A stretch of 64,000 bases of DNA from assembly GCA_947462335.1 (NCBI GenBank), contig OX381704.1, positions 45,078,942 to 45,142,941 of the forward strand. Reading direction: 5' to 3'. The notes under the pieces were generated by a model. It was not told the DNA's origin, did not search any database, and saw only the letters and a program-made list of their open reading frames with translations. Position numbers and translations under genes: made by a program. The stretch's first letter is position 1, and the number at the start of each line of letters is the position of its first letter. This document shows positions 22,701 to 34,719 of this stretch, in pieces. The DNA comes from Harmothoe impar (Eukaryota > Annelida > Polychaeta > Phyllodocida > Polynoidae).

Positions 22701-25700
22701 TGATATTATCATTCATGTTAAGAAGATGTTATAAGACATGTTTAAAGCCAAGTAAAACAGGGCATATCCAATTTTCTGGTATAATATTTTGTGCAAATAT
22801 CCTTAGATCACAATTAGGTTATAATCCTAATACAAGCAAAGAATTAGGATGCAAAACAAGTTAACATAAATCAATCCCTGAGTTGAAGCATTTCCAGCTT
22901 TTTCATAAAGACATCCTGGGGTCAATAATGATATTTTGACAATTTAAGCATTAAGGTGTATCTTCTGCAGGCCCTAAATCTTGGGAAAAGTGTATGAGAA
23001 GAACATCTGAATCAATGCCCTTACCCATATTATTGTCAGATTGTTATCTCTTTTTCAAAAATGGTGTTTATTTTATTTTGCATCCACACTCTTCAGGTAC
23101 TATTCTGGACACCATATTTTCATGCACTTCATTAGATCATATATTTATTTATAAAGATTATCCTTCCAATACAGTATAATGACCATAATGTTCCAAATGA
23201 AATCAATGCTATAATATCATGAATATAAATATACTTCATCATTTTATGCCTCATCTGCTGACAGAACCCTGATGATACAGAAAGTAAATGGGTCACAATG
23301 GCAACTGGCGTAAACACACAGGAGTTCCTGGATTTCCAGCTGAGTCAGGGTGTCTGTATACCAGCCAATGTCATCCTGCGGGTGGTGCAGATGGGGGGAG
23401 TGGTGGCTCCTGCATGCCATGTAAGTCAGTTATGATATATTTTATGTCACCAAAGTAACAGTATGTAATTATGATACTCTCATTTTATTTATGATTATTT
23501 GTATTTGTATTCTATTACCATTAATAATTGTGTAAGTTCATAAGACATTAGATGAAGTTATTTCCTAATAAGCAATGATAATTATTAAGATTTGAAACTA
23601 TACCCATACCTTGCATATTCAGCGTTGCATGAATTGAAACTATGTTAACATGTGGAAGAAAAAGGGTAAAGCTGGGGCTCCACTACCCAATCTTTTAGGT
23701 AATTCTCATGAGCCGATTATACTCAGGGAGGCGATCAGGTCGGAATAGAAATGCCAGGCCTTGTTTATATCTACATTATACATAAGTTATACCATCTTAT
23801 TAGGTAAATATATAGGTCTAGAGATTGCACCATTCGGACAAATAAAAACCAAGCCCATATATTATATATGAGATTGGCAGCCAAAGTCAGCCTGTAAGAT
23901 ATCAGATGTAAAATCAGAATCTAAATCAGGACAAAGATCCTGTTTATCTAGCCTTGGCAAGTCTATTTTCCACTTGAGCATGTCGATTTAATAAACATAA
24001 ACATGTTTATAAATATAAACCTATGGCGGGGTCTACAGTACCTCCCTACCTACAGTATACATAAGATATGTGATTCTTTGGTTTGAGCCAGATTTGTGAG
24101 AATAGAACCGATTTGAGGAAAAATCGGCTAGTGCAGCCTTAGCTTAATTGTGTGAATGTTCTGAATGAGAAGAAGTTAAATTGTATATATCTTATGGTAT
24201 ATCTTTTATATACAGGGCGTTGGCTGGGATGTGAAAACTGTGTCAGATGATCTTGTCAGCATGCGTATTATAGATAGTAATGGTGATTTGAGGACATACT
24301 CCCTAAAGGAGGATGAGGATATGATGAGAGCTGTGCAGGCTAACTTAGGTCTGTGGGGCATCATCGTCGATCTAACACTAAAGGTATGTCATAATTATTA
24401 TTCTAAATACAGCAAAATGTATACCAACTGACCAGAGTACCCGCAGAAGTGGCGTGAATTTGGTGTCACTGTTATTTATTTTGTTCTTTCCCCCATTATC
24501 ATAGTTAAGATCTGATATGGGTTTTACAAATTTCCAATTCAATGTTGATTATAGATTAAGCTGAATGTAATTCTAGGGCAGTTCCAACATGAATAATCTG
24601 GTGATAATAAGTTTTTCTCTTAAATTTCATAAAGGTCAGCCCAATGATCATAGTGGAAACAGAAAACGTCTGGATGAAGGTGAAGGACATATTCTATGAC
24701 AAGGAGAAATTTCATAAGATTGTTACTGAGAATTGGTCTGTTGAAATCTTCTGGTTCCCATTTAATGGTAAGCCATTCAATATAATTATGTTGTGGTAAT
24801 TTAATTTTTTATTCATCAAAACATAATCATTCATTATCTGTCTTAGTAATTAAGCCTATATCATATCAATCTACCCCAACCCAGTTATCATCACTGGGAT
24901 CATAAATCAATGACTGCATCTTGTAAATAGTACAACAAGTATAGACTATGTATTCTCTAAATCAATTATATAATTATTTATTTCTGACAGGTATATCACG
25001 CTGGGAAGCACTTGAAGCTTTCATGGAGGGGGAAATAGATGTTGGAGAGTGGGACCCAAAGGAAGATGATGTTTGGTTGAGGCTTATAAACAAACCCGAC
25101 AAGGTTGGGCCTGCTGAAGAGCCAGAGTTTTATAAGACTATGGACTTAATAAGTTTTCTGCAAGCGAAGGGGTTCCAGTTTGTGGATAGCTTCATAACCC
25201 ACTGCCCTCAGCTTGCCCCATCCTTTCTAAGAACACAGGTTAGTTAATGAATTTAATCTTTTTATTGGCATTTTAAATCTCAATAGATAGCAGAGTTCTC
25301 CCATTACAGCCAGACATTCTGACAAAATCATATTGGGTCGATAATACAATTAGGATTACAATATCTGATTTTGGGTGTGTAACTGCACGCTGCATCAACA
25401 AATATTTCATGGGGATTAGGTTAGCATCCATCAATTGAACCTCCAAGTCAAAATATGTTTTTATCATCAGGGGATATGTTTTTAGATCAAAACTATGTGG
25501 GATTTTAGTGGGATTTAATTCAAATTAAATTTTAAATGTGCTCAAATCCACAATAAAGTGAAAAGCTTCTTTTAACCCTTATTTCAAAACAGCAACTCAG
25601 GATAACAATAAGACCTGTACCCCTGGTTTCAATACGCGCTAGGGTAGTGTTTATGCGTTTCATGTCCTGATACAATCAAATTGCTTTCAAACAGGTACAA

Positions 25701-27151
25701 CAGCTGAAAAAGAACTTCAGTGGCAAACACACACAACAGTTACCTAATGCTGTTCACTTTAGGGGGAGCATCCAAGACGTACCTGTCTATGACATGGAGT
25801 GGGCAATTAGCACAGATAATGACTTATCAAACATCTGCACAGCTGTACAGGTAAGCTCTGAACAAACGTGCATACTCCATCTACCAAATATTATATGATT
25901 TGAATTTAGATTTTACTTTATCTAAATTGTAAGATTCTGCGCTTATTATTGGTTAAATTAATAGTGTTTCATGTAGATAGCTTAAACATATAAATGATGG
26001 TGTTGCAGCATGTGGTTGAGCTGGTCCACAAAGATGCTCAAGCGGGTCGCTTCCCCATGAACTTGCCCCTGGAGATGAGGTTTATGGCAGACAGTGATGT
26101 GTACCTGGCACCATGTGGCAGCTCTAAACCAGAATATGGTGGTTCAGGTAGGGATTGAGTTATATCTACTTTTGATGATGTACAATTGGCTTTACAGATG
26201 ATGGTTATACCAAAGGTAACACCGCTTTAATAAGTTGACACCTCCTTATTTTGTTTTAAAATCAAGCTGTATATAAAAGGTCCATGTATTACTGAGGTTA
26301 ACAGTACAAGTGAACTTTAAGTCACTGCTATTGCAGTCATTTTATGCTGTTGCAGACATTTCTTGTTCCCTCACATGCTAGGTTCCAAATTTGCAATAAT
26401 ATTGAATCTATCTCTTTATTTCTCTTAGGTCACACATGTATGATTGAAGTGCTAACAGTGGCCAACACCCCTGGCTGGCAGGAGTTCTGTCAGAAGGTGG
26501 CTGATGTCTGGCAGACTATGCAAGGAGCGCGACCTCACTGGTGTAAGGAGTGGGAGTTTCTTAAAGGCATTGATGAGTTCATTCAAAAGGTGCGCTATTT
26601 CATATACTTCTTTGCATGACTTGTATCCTGAATTGGTCATTTTGACAGGAGGAAGGAGAGGGTAAACATTGAGAAAGGCTGAGAGATATAATAACAGAAA
26701 ATGAAATGAATTTAGGGCTATTAGCTAACCTGTAAGATACATGACTAAAATATTTGATTAAGCCATGTGAAACAAAGTATGTAAATCATGTACATAGGTA
26801 TATAATTTATTGAAAACAATTAATTTCACCACAAAAAAGACATGGGGAAAGAATATCTTAATAATTATTGGATTAAACGATTAAACGTTTGATATATATT
26901 CACAGAGCTATGCCCCAGTAATACCCAAATATCTGGGTGCTTTGGAGAGGTCGGGTGCAGACCCAGACGGAATCTTCTTCAATGACAGACTGGAGAAACT
27001 TTTCTACCCCAAAGGCCATCCAGGATGGGCCAAGGTCATGTCTACAAGAAACAAGGGTGGAGGAGACACTAACGGCAGCAGTAAACAGGCACCAGCAAAG
27101 GGGGCAGGTGGGGATGAACCGAAAAAGTCCAGCACATGTCAGCTTCTCTGA
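16756..27151 (+). CDS. FAD-linked aldonolactone oxidase-like protein (ten exons)
   Basis: Ten GT-AG exons join in phase: 16756-16830, 22411-22647, 23265-23420, 24216-24383, 24635-24767, 24991-25238, 25695-25850, 26009-26147, 26429-26589 and 26906-27151, giving 572 residues. The N-terminal FAD domain has TVEEVQAVVRGAKQLG and the RAAGRTHSW loop, where family members bind FAD, followed by ACHGVGWDV and NLGLWGIIVDLTL. The C-terminal half has the HWxK motif (RPHWCKEWEF) typical of gulono-, galactono- and arabinono-lactone oxidases. Such enzymes oxidise aldonolactones, often making ascorbate or an analogue; the substrate here cannot be told. The start ATG has a good context. The last four residues, CQLL, form a CaaX-like prenylation box after a lysine-rich, disordered tail. 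The first intron (5.6 kb) is loaded with transposon debris. Confidence 0.85.
17680..17880. repeat. Copy of a GACTAAGGTGGGT-containing dispersed repeat
   Basis: Blocks such as AAAAATGACTAAGGC and GACTAAGGTGGGT recur near 49060-49145. These are two diverged copies of a repeat in the oxidase intron and the 16.3-kb element; the ends are not resolved. Confidence 0.5.
18570..18790 (+). mobile_element. tRNA-derived SINE, forward copy
   Basis: A tRNA-like head contains a box-B-like AAGTTCAAATCCCCTCC, followed by a tail with GTAAATCTCTTTTATTTAGA. A second copy in opposite orientation lies at 19330-19560. tRNA-like promoter boxes with a shared unrelated tail are typical of SINEs. Confidence 0.6.
19135..19212 (+). 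repeat. tRNA-like sequence (SINE head)
   Basis: TAGCTCAACCAGAAGAGC resembles a pol III box A, and GGTTCAGTCC about 40 bases later resembles box B. It lies between the two inverted SINE copies. It lacks a clean cloverleaf, so it is more likely a SINE head than a tRNA gene. Confidence 0.5.
19330..19560 (-). mobile_element. tRNA-derived SINE, inverted copy
   Basis: This is the reverse complement of the 18570-18790 unit, including the tRNA-like head (AGTTCAAATCCCCTCCAGGC on the minus strand). The two copies flank about 0.5 kb and could fold into a hairpin in the pre-mRNA of the oxidase gene. Confidence 0.6.
20300..20865 (+). repeat. Diverged tandem repeat, about 185 bp x 3
   Basis: Three successive units share the blocks CACCCCGATG, ATATCA(T)AGCAG or ATATCAGTA, GATCCAAGTC, CAAAACT and TACAGCA(C/A)T(G/T)GTAGGTGGGAATA. 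They lie in the first intron of the oxidase gene and have no coding content. Confidence 0.65.
20873..21149. mobile_element. MITE with GGGACGAACCTGCG termini
   Basis: GGGACGAACCTGCGGAGTCA and its inverted partner at 21114-21149 share about 34 bases including CACTAGACGCCGC, and enclose a 277-bp unit. Internal parts (CCACTT near 20930 and AAGTGGCG near 21090) are also inverted, making the element almost foldback. A terminal fragment, GGTTCGTC, occurs at 17679 and 22290. Confidence 0.7.
21640..22260 (+). pseudogene. Degenerate non-LTR retrotransposon fragment with a MITE relic
   Basis: Short frames read like the region upstream of a LINE reverse transcriptase (AEVVISDLNDNYHNPRAFW, then SGGEELIS). 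The reading is broken by stops and by a copy of an AACGTTTTTGTTAGC-ended MITE at about 21930-22022. No intact domain remains. Confidence 0.45.
23669..24145. repeat. Uninterrupted copy of the dispersed repeat hit by the Ngaro element
   Basis: The left part (CTCCACTACCCAATC..., GCCGATTATACTC) matches 2221-2475 and the right part (TTGGCAAGTCTATTTTCCAC...) matches 14902-15059. The junction TAGCC|TTGGCAA at about 23958 equals the two flanks of the Ngaro insertion. It lies in intron 3 of the oxidase gene. Confidence 0.75.
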
Positions 27152-27970
27152 TGAACTGAGGGCGGACTTAAGTATTCAGGTTTTCACAATGTGTGAACAG
27201 GGGCAGCTGGGGTTGAACCAAAGGAGGCTTAAAAAAAGTTCAGTACAAGTCTCTTATGAACTGGGGCTGCATCTCATTATTCAGGATCATAAATTATTAT
27301 GTCAAGGGAGGCAAAAAAAAGGGAAATTGCCATAACAGTTAATCTGTGGTAGACAATCAAATCATTGTATTGTACTATTGGTCTCATATGAAAATTTGTG
27401 GTCTCATGTATATGTAATACAATAGTATCATATTATGTGGTCATATGCCTAAGAAGGGATTCAAAGACCCATGTAAAGTCTGGCTCTATTCAGTGTTACC
27501 ACCTGCCATGTGCCGGGGCACCCATTACCGATGTAATCTCCTGCAATGGGTCCAGTTCCCGACCCATTTGTGCATGGTCAGATATGACAGCTATATAGAT
27601 ATATTATTATATCAATGTGATACTGTTTGATACGTTGCCTATTCATGGATGTATTTATGATAGTTTATGGTTTACATCACATCAAAATTGCACATACTGA
27701 GAGTGTGAGACAATGATTGATTCTATCAGTCATACTAAGCAATGTAATATCTAAAACTCCCTATTAAGGACACTGTTATCAAATGTTTCATATATATTTT
27801 TACATGAAATATATTCTATATTTTTGAATGTTTGATTCGGCTGTGTTGTTACACTTTTAATGTAAATAATTGTGTTGTCGTTTGTTTAAAATATCGAGAG
27901 TATTTGTTTAAGCTTTGATTATACACAAAATGCAGACAATTAATCAATTTGATGAATAAAAATAATGGTA
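27152..27970 (+). other. Probable 3' UTR of the oxidase gene
   Basis: AT-rich, non-coding sequence follows the stop. It contains an AATAAA at about 27954, the first strong polyadenylation-like signal. The extent is inferred. Confidence 0.45.
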
Positions 27971-28949
27971 GTGACATGTTCTAACGTGTTTTTTTTTGTA
28001 TTCCCAAGATATTGATGTCATGTTATACTACAGTGATTTCCTCTTGGAATGTAAGATGATCTGCCAGAACCCCAGTTCTAATGGCTAGCTGCTGGAGAAA
28101 CTGAAAGTCAAGTTTTAAATAGTCCAGATGATAAACGCTGATGAGCCAATCAGCGGCTTTCATGACACAAATTTTAATATATTGTGGCTTAACAACTGTA
28201 CCTTATAACCCAAGAATCTTAGACCGTACCAGCAGAACCCCAAGGGCGGAGCAGGGATGAGCATAATTATATGCTGTGGCAAGCCAAATGTTCAACCTTA
28301 ATATCCAAGTTTCGGTATTTGAACAGTTTTTCAAATCCAACAACTATTGTTTTGTTTTTTCAAAAGTAACTCCATTATAGCCTCACAATGTACTGGATTA
28401 CAGGGCCAGACAGGAAGGACAGGAGGACATAAAGACAAACCTGAGGTAAGAAAATGATAGAACGGGAGGTATATATGGATATAAAGAAGGGAATGGGATC
28501 CAGCTTGTGGAGATGGAGTAAACGGTTGGGGAAAAGGGGAGGGGGGAATCGATGTTGGTGGGGCTCATTCTCAAGCGTTGCAGGTTGTTGGTCGGTGGGG
28601 AAAAGCCTGTTCCCCCTTCTGTTTAAAGATCATCAGTGCCTTATTGAAATAGGGATGGACTGTAACATTTTGGGATGGTAGGAGGGTGTGAAGGGTGGGG
28701 GGGTTGTTGGTTGTGAGGGGGGCAGGAATATCAATAAAATATCATGCCTCGACCTGCCTCCCTGTAGGCCTAATAGATAAATAATCACTCCCTGAGGGTC
28801 TGGGCGGTGGGTAAACGTTGCTTAACTCATATTTAAGGTTTCCGCCTAGGGGGTGGGGGGCTAAACTCGTGAGGGGAGCCAAAAATTATTTCGACTCACT
28901 CACACAAAAATCTACAGACCTTCCCCCTGTTCTTAGAAAATGATCACTG
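27971..28949. other. Intergenic, no supported gene
   Basis: A 42-base open stretch between a good acceptor and donor (28404-28445) is the only exon-like object and has no supporting neighbour. G-rich tracts occupy 28540-28860. Confidence 0.45.
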
Positions 28950-29461
28950 CACTGAAAACCCAGAGGAAGGTTCCTAGTCATTATTATGTCCTAGGTTGTC
29001 ATATTGACTAATAAAAAGTGCTCTGGAGAATGGTGTATGAATATAGTCTCTAATTAGCTCACCTCCTAATGAGAGGCATCCCTTTCACATATTTGGTTTA
29101 CTCTTGATCAAACTAAGTAATTACTTCTTATAAATAAGTTGTGTATGGGTGAGAATGATGGCCTTGAAGGTATAGAGACTATTCTGCTCCCTGTCACCAG
29201 TTTATATCTCATGATAAAAAATTTACTTCAATCAATTTACCCTGGGTGGCAGCACGTGACAGGGTGTCCAACACTCAGATATACCCTAGGTTGTCCCAAT
29301 GACTACCCAATGGTGTTGAGACTTTAGGTCTTCAAATTTAAAATAGAACAACAACCTTAATGTAGTAATTCTGACTACCCAATCCATGTGACTACCTAAG
29401 GTTGTCATTATAACTTTGGTCTATATGGATCAGATATGACTACCTTAGGTCGTCACAATGA

Positions 29462-29622
29462 CGACCTAACCCAGCTAACAAAAAAACGTTATTTTACGTC
29501 AAAATAACGTTTTAAATTTTACATAACGTTATGCCATAATTAAGAGCCTTAGAAAAACGTTGACAAATAATGTTATATAACGTTATAAAATGGTGTATAA
29601 CGTTATTTGTTTACTGGGAAGG
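29462..29622. mobile_element. MITE with CCCAGYWAACAAA termini (copy 2 of 4)
   Basis: It runs from CCCAGCTAACAAAAAAACGT to ATTTGTTTACTGGGA, with internal ATAACGTT repeats and a conserved centre (TTATGCCATAATTAAGAGCC). Relatives lie at about 21930-22022, 44150-44272 and 50857-50950. Confidence 0.65.
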
Positions 29623-30472
29623 TCGTCACCTTGACCACCTAAAGTTGTAAATTTAGGTATTGTCAAAATGACGACCCTGAGGTTTTCAGTGCACACACAT
29701 AGATGGGCTGTCGTTTCGGTGAGAGACATATAGCGCATAGGCTATCTACTAAACACCTACCGGTACATCATTTTACTTTACACTCAGCCCAAATTGCCAA
29801 AACATCCGTATACTGTAGTACAGTACACTGAAAACCTAAGGTAGTCATATCTGATCTATATAGACCAAAGTTGTCATAATGACAACTTTAGGTAGTCACA
29901 TGGATTGGGTAGTCAGAATGACTACCTTAAGGTTGTTGTTTTAGGTATTGTAAATTTGAAGACCTAAAGTCATCAGTAATGACAAGTCTCAACACCATTG
30001 CCTAGTGATTGGGACAACCTAGTGTATATCTGGGTGTGGGACATGAAACATTCCCTGTCATGTGCTGCCACCCAGGGTAAATTGATTGAAGTAAATTTTC
30101 TATCATAAGATATAAACTGGTGACAGGGAGCAGAGTAGTCTCTATACCAAACCAAACATGTGAAAGGGATGCCTCTTGTTAGGAGGTGAACTAATTAGAG
30201 ACTATATGTGACCCATCTAGGGAAAACACCCTTTCAGGCGGGATTTTTAGCTCTGGATTCGGCCACCAGGAGGCACCATAGATGCAAAAGAGTGTTAAAT
30301 ACATGAAAAAAAGTTCTAAGGCCATTTTTTATGTAGAATGTAATGATCTTCATGAAATTATTCCATAACATTCTATATTTGGAATGCAAAAGGAACGTTT
30401 TTGTGAAGAATTAGCACATATGACACTTTCTGGTTGCCATGGAAACCAGCCAAAAAGCCTAAATTGGAGGTA

Positions 30473-31138
30473 CCGTAAAACCTCGCGTATAAGCCTAACT
30501 CGCGTATAAGCCGCACCCCGAGTTTCGCCCGATTCTATAAGCCGCAGAAGCCTTCTGAATGGTCCTGGGAAAAACTCGCGTATAAGCCGCACCCCCTACT
30601 TTAGCCTGTAATCTGTAGCCCATACATATAGTGAGAGTCCTCCTGGTGGCCCTGTGTGGCCTCCTGGCGGCCCATAGCGCCTCCCCGTGGCCCGTGAGGC
30701 CTCCATGTGTCCCCCTACAGTGCCACGTTTTGTCAGCTTTATCACACCTCAGCCCTAAGACAATGCAGCCCGCACACACCTCAGCCCTAAGACAATGCAA
30801 CCCACTCGCACCTCAGCCCTAGGACAATGCAGCACACTCACACTTCAGCCCAAAGACAATGCAGTCCACCGCTAATCCCTGCTAGCATTCTCACAGAAAC
30901 CATACACATTGAGGCCTACCACCCCCCCCCCCCCCCGGGTAGCACTATCCCCCCTCCCCCACCTTGATCCACCATGGGCCACCAGAATGACCATGTAAAG
31001 ACATTTTAGATTGATTTTTTAAATCAAAATTTGGAAAAACTCGCGTATAAGCCGCACCTCGACTTTGGGCCGATCCTATAAGCCGCACTGGCAATCTGAC
31101 TCACGTACTAGCCGCGGCTTCTACGCGAGGTTTTACAG
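30473..31138. mobile_element. pogo/Tigger-like MITE, TA-flanked
   Basis: The termini CCGTAAAACCTCGCGTATAA and, inverted, CTGTAAAACCTCGCGTAGAA are each flanked by TA. Internal copies of CGCGTATAAGCCGCAC are repeated near both ends. This end sequence and a TA target fit the Tc1/mariner-pogo group. A terminal fragment lies at 31598-31634, next to the gypsy remnant. Confidence 0.65.
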
Positions 31139-31629
31139 TAACAATTTTCATTTTCTGAAAAATGCCATCAGTTACTCAAAACAGAAAACAGAACGCAAAA
31201 ATTCCTTCCAGAGCCAAATTTAGACTTATGAATCTAATTTTATTTGCTTATTTCTAAATAAAACCAATTTTTCATGATTATCATCAATTACTATGGGATA
31301 CAATGCAATTAGAGCTTAGTAACCATTTTCAGTTAGTGACACATACTAAAGTTTGAAAAGCGATTCACACAAAACTACCAGGAATATTTTAGCTCATGAT
31401 ATCTCATTTAAAAGATTTTGACATCAACTTTAATTATTAATTTCCGCCCTAGAGGGGTCTTTTCCCTTGCCTGGTGACAATATTCATACACCATTCTTCA
31501 GAGCACTTTCCATTAGTCACTATGACAACCTAGGTCCTCATAATGAACCTTCCTCTGGGTTTTCAGTGTAAGGATGGGTGGGAATATTAAGTAGCTTAAA
31601 ACCTCACGTAGAAGCCGCGACTAGTACGC

Positions 31630-33862
31630 AATGCTCTTGCTAATGGCTTCTTCATGATGCTTTGTAGAGGCTTATGGTCAGACATCACACTGACCTGTCT
31701 ACCAATCGTGTACTGGTGAAACTTCTCTGCACTCCACACGAGCGTCTCTTTCTCTATCTGTGCGTAGCGTGTCTCGGTGTCGGTTAGGGCACGGTTGGCG
31801 GACGCTACCGGTTGTCCGCCTTGTACAAGTGCCGCCCGAGTCCGGTCTTGCTGGCGTCACACTGGATGGTGAGCTCCTTGCTTGGGTCATAGTACCTGAG
31901 AACTGGTGCCTCACTCACAAGCTTCTTTACTTGTTGTGCTCTATCTTGGGCACAGGACCAGTTCCATGGCACGTCTTTCCTCGTCAGTTGCCGGATAGGT
32001 TCCATAACATCTGACGATCGAGGTAGGAATCTTGCCAGGTAGTTTATGAATCCATTCAGACGCTGGACTCCCTTGACATCAGTTGGTTTCTGCATATCCA
32101 TCAAGGCATCCACCTTTGCAGGATCAGGCTTCAGGCCTTCGTGCGTGATCAGATGTCCAAGAAACGCTATAGATTTCTGGCGCAGTTTCATTTTCTTAGG
32201 GTTCAGTCTGATACCTTTGTCCTGGCATCGCTGAAGTAGTTGTTCCAACTTCTTATTGTGGTCCTGTAGGGCTTTGCAGTCGGTCTCGCCAGTGGCGTAT
32301 ACCATCAGATCATCTGCGATACAGATGACTCCATTCAAGTCATGGATGCATTCATGGAGCTTTCTGGTGAATATCTCTGACGAGACTTGTACCGAATGGT
32401 ACCGAATGGTAATTTCAACCATTGGTATCTTCCGTACGGACTCGCAAATGTAGTCAGTCTCGATGACTCCTCGTCTAGTTTCACATGCCAGTATCCGGAC
32501 TTCAGGTCCATCGTTCAGACTATCTTTGCTTTGGATAGTTTTGGCAGTACGTCATCTAGCGTGCAGAGGAAGAAGTCCTCTCATTTCAGTGCCTTGTTTA
32601 GTGGTCTAGGATCTATGCAGATCCTCAACTCTTCGGTCTTCTTCGTAGCTGTTGCCATGGCGCTGACCCAGTCCATCGGCTCGCTAACAGGCGCGATCAC
32701 ACCCTGCCCGACTAGATGGCCGAGCTTCTCCTTGACCCTATGTTTTAGGGCGTCTGGAACCTTTCTGGAGGGTTGGATCGATGGTGTGACGGTCGGGTCG
32801 ACATGGAACGTTGAGATACCTGGCATGCAGCCGACATCATCTCCTAAGACCTCTTTGTATTTATCTAAGATTGGGCACTTGTAGACTTCTTCCTTCTTTT
32901 TCATGCTCGCTACTCTCTTGAAGTTATCTTCGAGGACAGAGATGAGTGCCATTTGTTGACTTGCCGATACTCCCAGGATCAGCATGAGATCGCTGTTCTC
33001 CACGACTACGAATTTTACGTCGTAGCCTTTTCCGTTAGCCGTGTTCTTCATCTTGATTCGGCACTCTCCGAGTGGGCGTTTTAGAGTCTTGTCCCACATC
33101 TGGAGAGTATTTTGTGGTGGGCCTAGCTTGGTGGTGTCGACATATTTCTTTGGTATCAGGTTGACTGATGCGCCACAGTCGACCTGGAAATTAACTGGAA
33201 TGCCCTTTATCGTCATGTTGGCGTATATCAGTTTGTCGCCTTTTAGATTCACCGCGCTGACCTCCTTTACTCCATTTATGACCTCATACAGGCTTTCTTC
33301 ACTCTCGGAGTCGTTCTCTTGCACGGCGCGTACCTTCTTGGTCCTAGGGGTCTTCTTAGTCTTTGATGTCTTTTTGCAGGCAGCGTCAAGGTGGTTCCAT
33401 CCGTTACATATGGAACACCTTTCCCCCCATGCCGGGCAGTGTTTCTTTCTGAATATGTGGTTGCCAGCGCAGAATATGCAGTCCTGCGGTTGGTCTCATG
33501 ATTATCCTCTCGTCTTCTTCCTGTTATTCTGTTTGTGTGGCTTGACTCCGTGAACCTCTGCCGTTCCGCCGCTGGCGTTGACATGTTTTAGTCGCAAACA
33601 GGTTGCTTCGTCAGTGCGGCAGATGTCTATACACTTTTCGAGAGTTAGGTCTCTGATGTTCAGGAGTGTCTTCCTGGTCTCTTCAGACCGGATGCCCATC
33701 ACAATTAAGTCACGTAGCAGAGTGTCTTTGAGGCATTTACAGAAATTGAAGCTTTTAGTTAGGAAGCGGAGCGCCATTAGATATTCGTCGAAACTCTCTT
33801 TCTCTTGTTCCCTACAATTGAAGTTGTATCTCTCTATGGTCTCATGCAAGTCCCCTATAATG
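31630..33862 (-). pseudogene. Ty3/gypsy retrotransposon remnant (gag end, protease, RT, RNase H)
   Basis: Read on the minus strand, a gag segment (RDLIVMGIRSEETRKTLLN, then a Cys/His knuckle around 33370-33480) leads to an aspartic protease with a DCGA-type active site (VNFQVDCGASVNLIP). RT follows, with MDLKSGYWHVKL near 32500, ICIADDLMVYA at about 32300 and KKMKLRQKSIAFLGHLIT. The beginning of RNase H (DPSKELTIQCDASKTGLG and, in another frame, TDTETRYAQIEKETL) comes last. Several frameshifts and a short duplication at 32387-32410 break the frame. No LTR is attached at either end, and it abuts the NADAR exon at 33862. Confidence 0.85.
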
Positions 33863-34105
33863 TATGCACACGTCAAGAAATATGAACTTATGGCAGAGGC
33901 AGGGGAGATGAAGTTCATGCAATCAAACAGACTTGGTGATATGCTGATTGCCACTGTGGGGACCATATACGAATGTACAAACAAAAAAGGCTGGGGCTGT
34001 GGGTTCACGATAGCTAATGTAGACAAAATTACCCCCCAGAGTGTGAAAGAGAACAAGATGGGTGAGATTCTGATGAAGCTAAGGGAAAAAATGAAGGCTC
34101 TGTAA
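33860..34105 (+). CDS. C-terminal exon or fragment of a NADAR-domain protein
   Basis: About 80 residues starting near YAHVKKYELM and ending in TAA at 34103-34105 match the end of the NADAR (YbiA/DUF1768-like) fold. The matching parts are KFMQSNRLGDMLIATVG, the WGCGF tryptophan-glycine turn, and KMGEILMKLREKMKAL, equivalent to the G-x-N-x-LG-x-LM-x-x-RE signature. NADAR enzymes cleave N-glycosidic bonds in riboflavin intermediates or ADP-ribose-type substrates. The upstream part of the domain is missing because the gypsy element begins at its 5' edge. It may lie across an intron to the left, or the gene may be broken. Confidence 0.6.
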   Translation: MYAHVKKYELMAEAGEMKFMQSNRLGDMLIATVGTIYECTNKKGWGCGFTIANVDKITPQSVKENKMGEILMKLREKMKAL

Positions 34106-34480
34106 GTAGCTTAGTCCCATATGAAGTGATAGTGGCTATACTGAGGCTGTATCATGACTTTTCTATTTATTATATGTAATTATGTAGGACGTATAAATTT
34201 ATGGCTGTGTTCAATATACTACAATACATTGTGATTCTTGTAGATATCCGACAAGCGTGTGTATCGTATAGCCAACGTTAAAGCATTTTGGTTAGTTGTA
34301 AAGACATACGCCAGGTGGCAGCACCATCCGAGGCTCGCGCCAAACACAATGAGCTAACTGTACCGGTACTATAAACAGTATTAAAAACATGCATTATAGA
34401 GAAGTGTACCCACACTCAGTTATCTGTGTGATATATTAAGCATACAAATGGTATAACTTATTATAACTTAAGTGTATGTG
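34106..34480. other. 3' flank of the NADAR piece
   Basis: Non-coding sequence with no recognisable element, lying between the NADAR stop and the first traces of the LINE. Some of it may be 3' UTR. Confidence 0.4.
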
Positions 34481-34719
34481 TGAAGTTAAGGACGACGATT
34501 GAGTACTCTTCTTCTGTTGCGTCAGCAAGTAGGAGTCACTATTTCCTCAATGGGGAGAAATCTCCAAGTAGGTGGTACGAGTTACCCAAATCTACTAAAC
34601 TTGACTGTTAATTTGACTTGTATGTATGGGTTGGATAACCAAGGGCACACGTTATTTTTGTCACTGCCGTAGAAAATAACTATATTAAATGTAGCAAAAA
34701 TATTTTCACTCTAAGTCAT

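Larger units (their letters stand above)
28950..31568. mobile_element. Composite fold-back element with CACTGAAAACC ends
   Basis: The outer ends (CACTGAAAACCCAGAGGAAG at 28950 and its inverse ending at 31568) share about 90 bases. Inside, the arms 29050-29470 and 29826-30205 are imperfect inverted repeats of each other, with further CACTGAAAACC termini at 29826 and, inverted, ending at 29691. Later insertions include a MITE at 29462-29620 and a pogo-like MITE at 30473-31138. The CACTG terminus is reminiscent of animal CACTA-type elements, but no transposase is present. Confidence 0.55.

Noticed and set aside
28404..28445. Exon-like 42-base block between ACAG and GTAAG
   Set aside because: It lies beyond the oxidase stop and polyadenylation-like signal, with no partner exon in phase that I could find.
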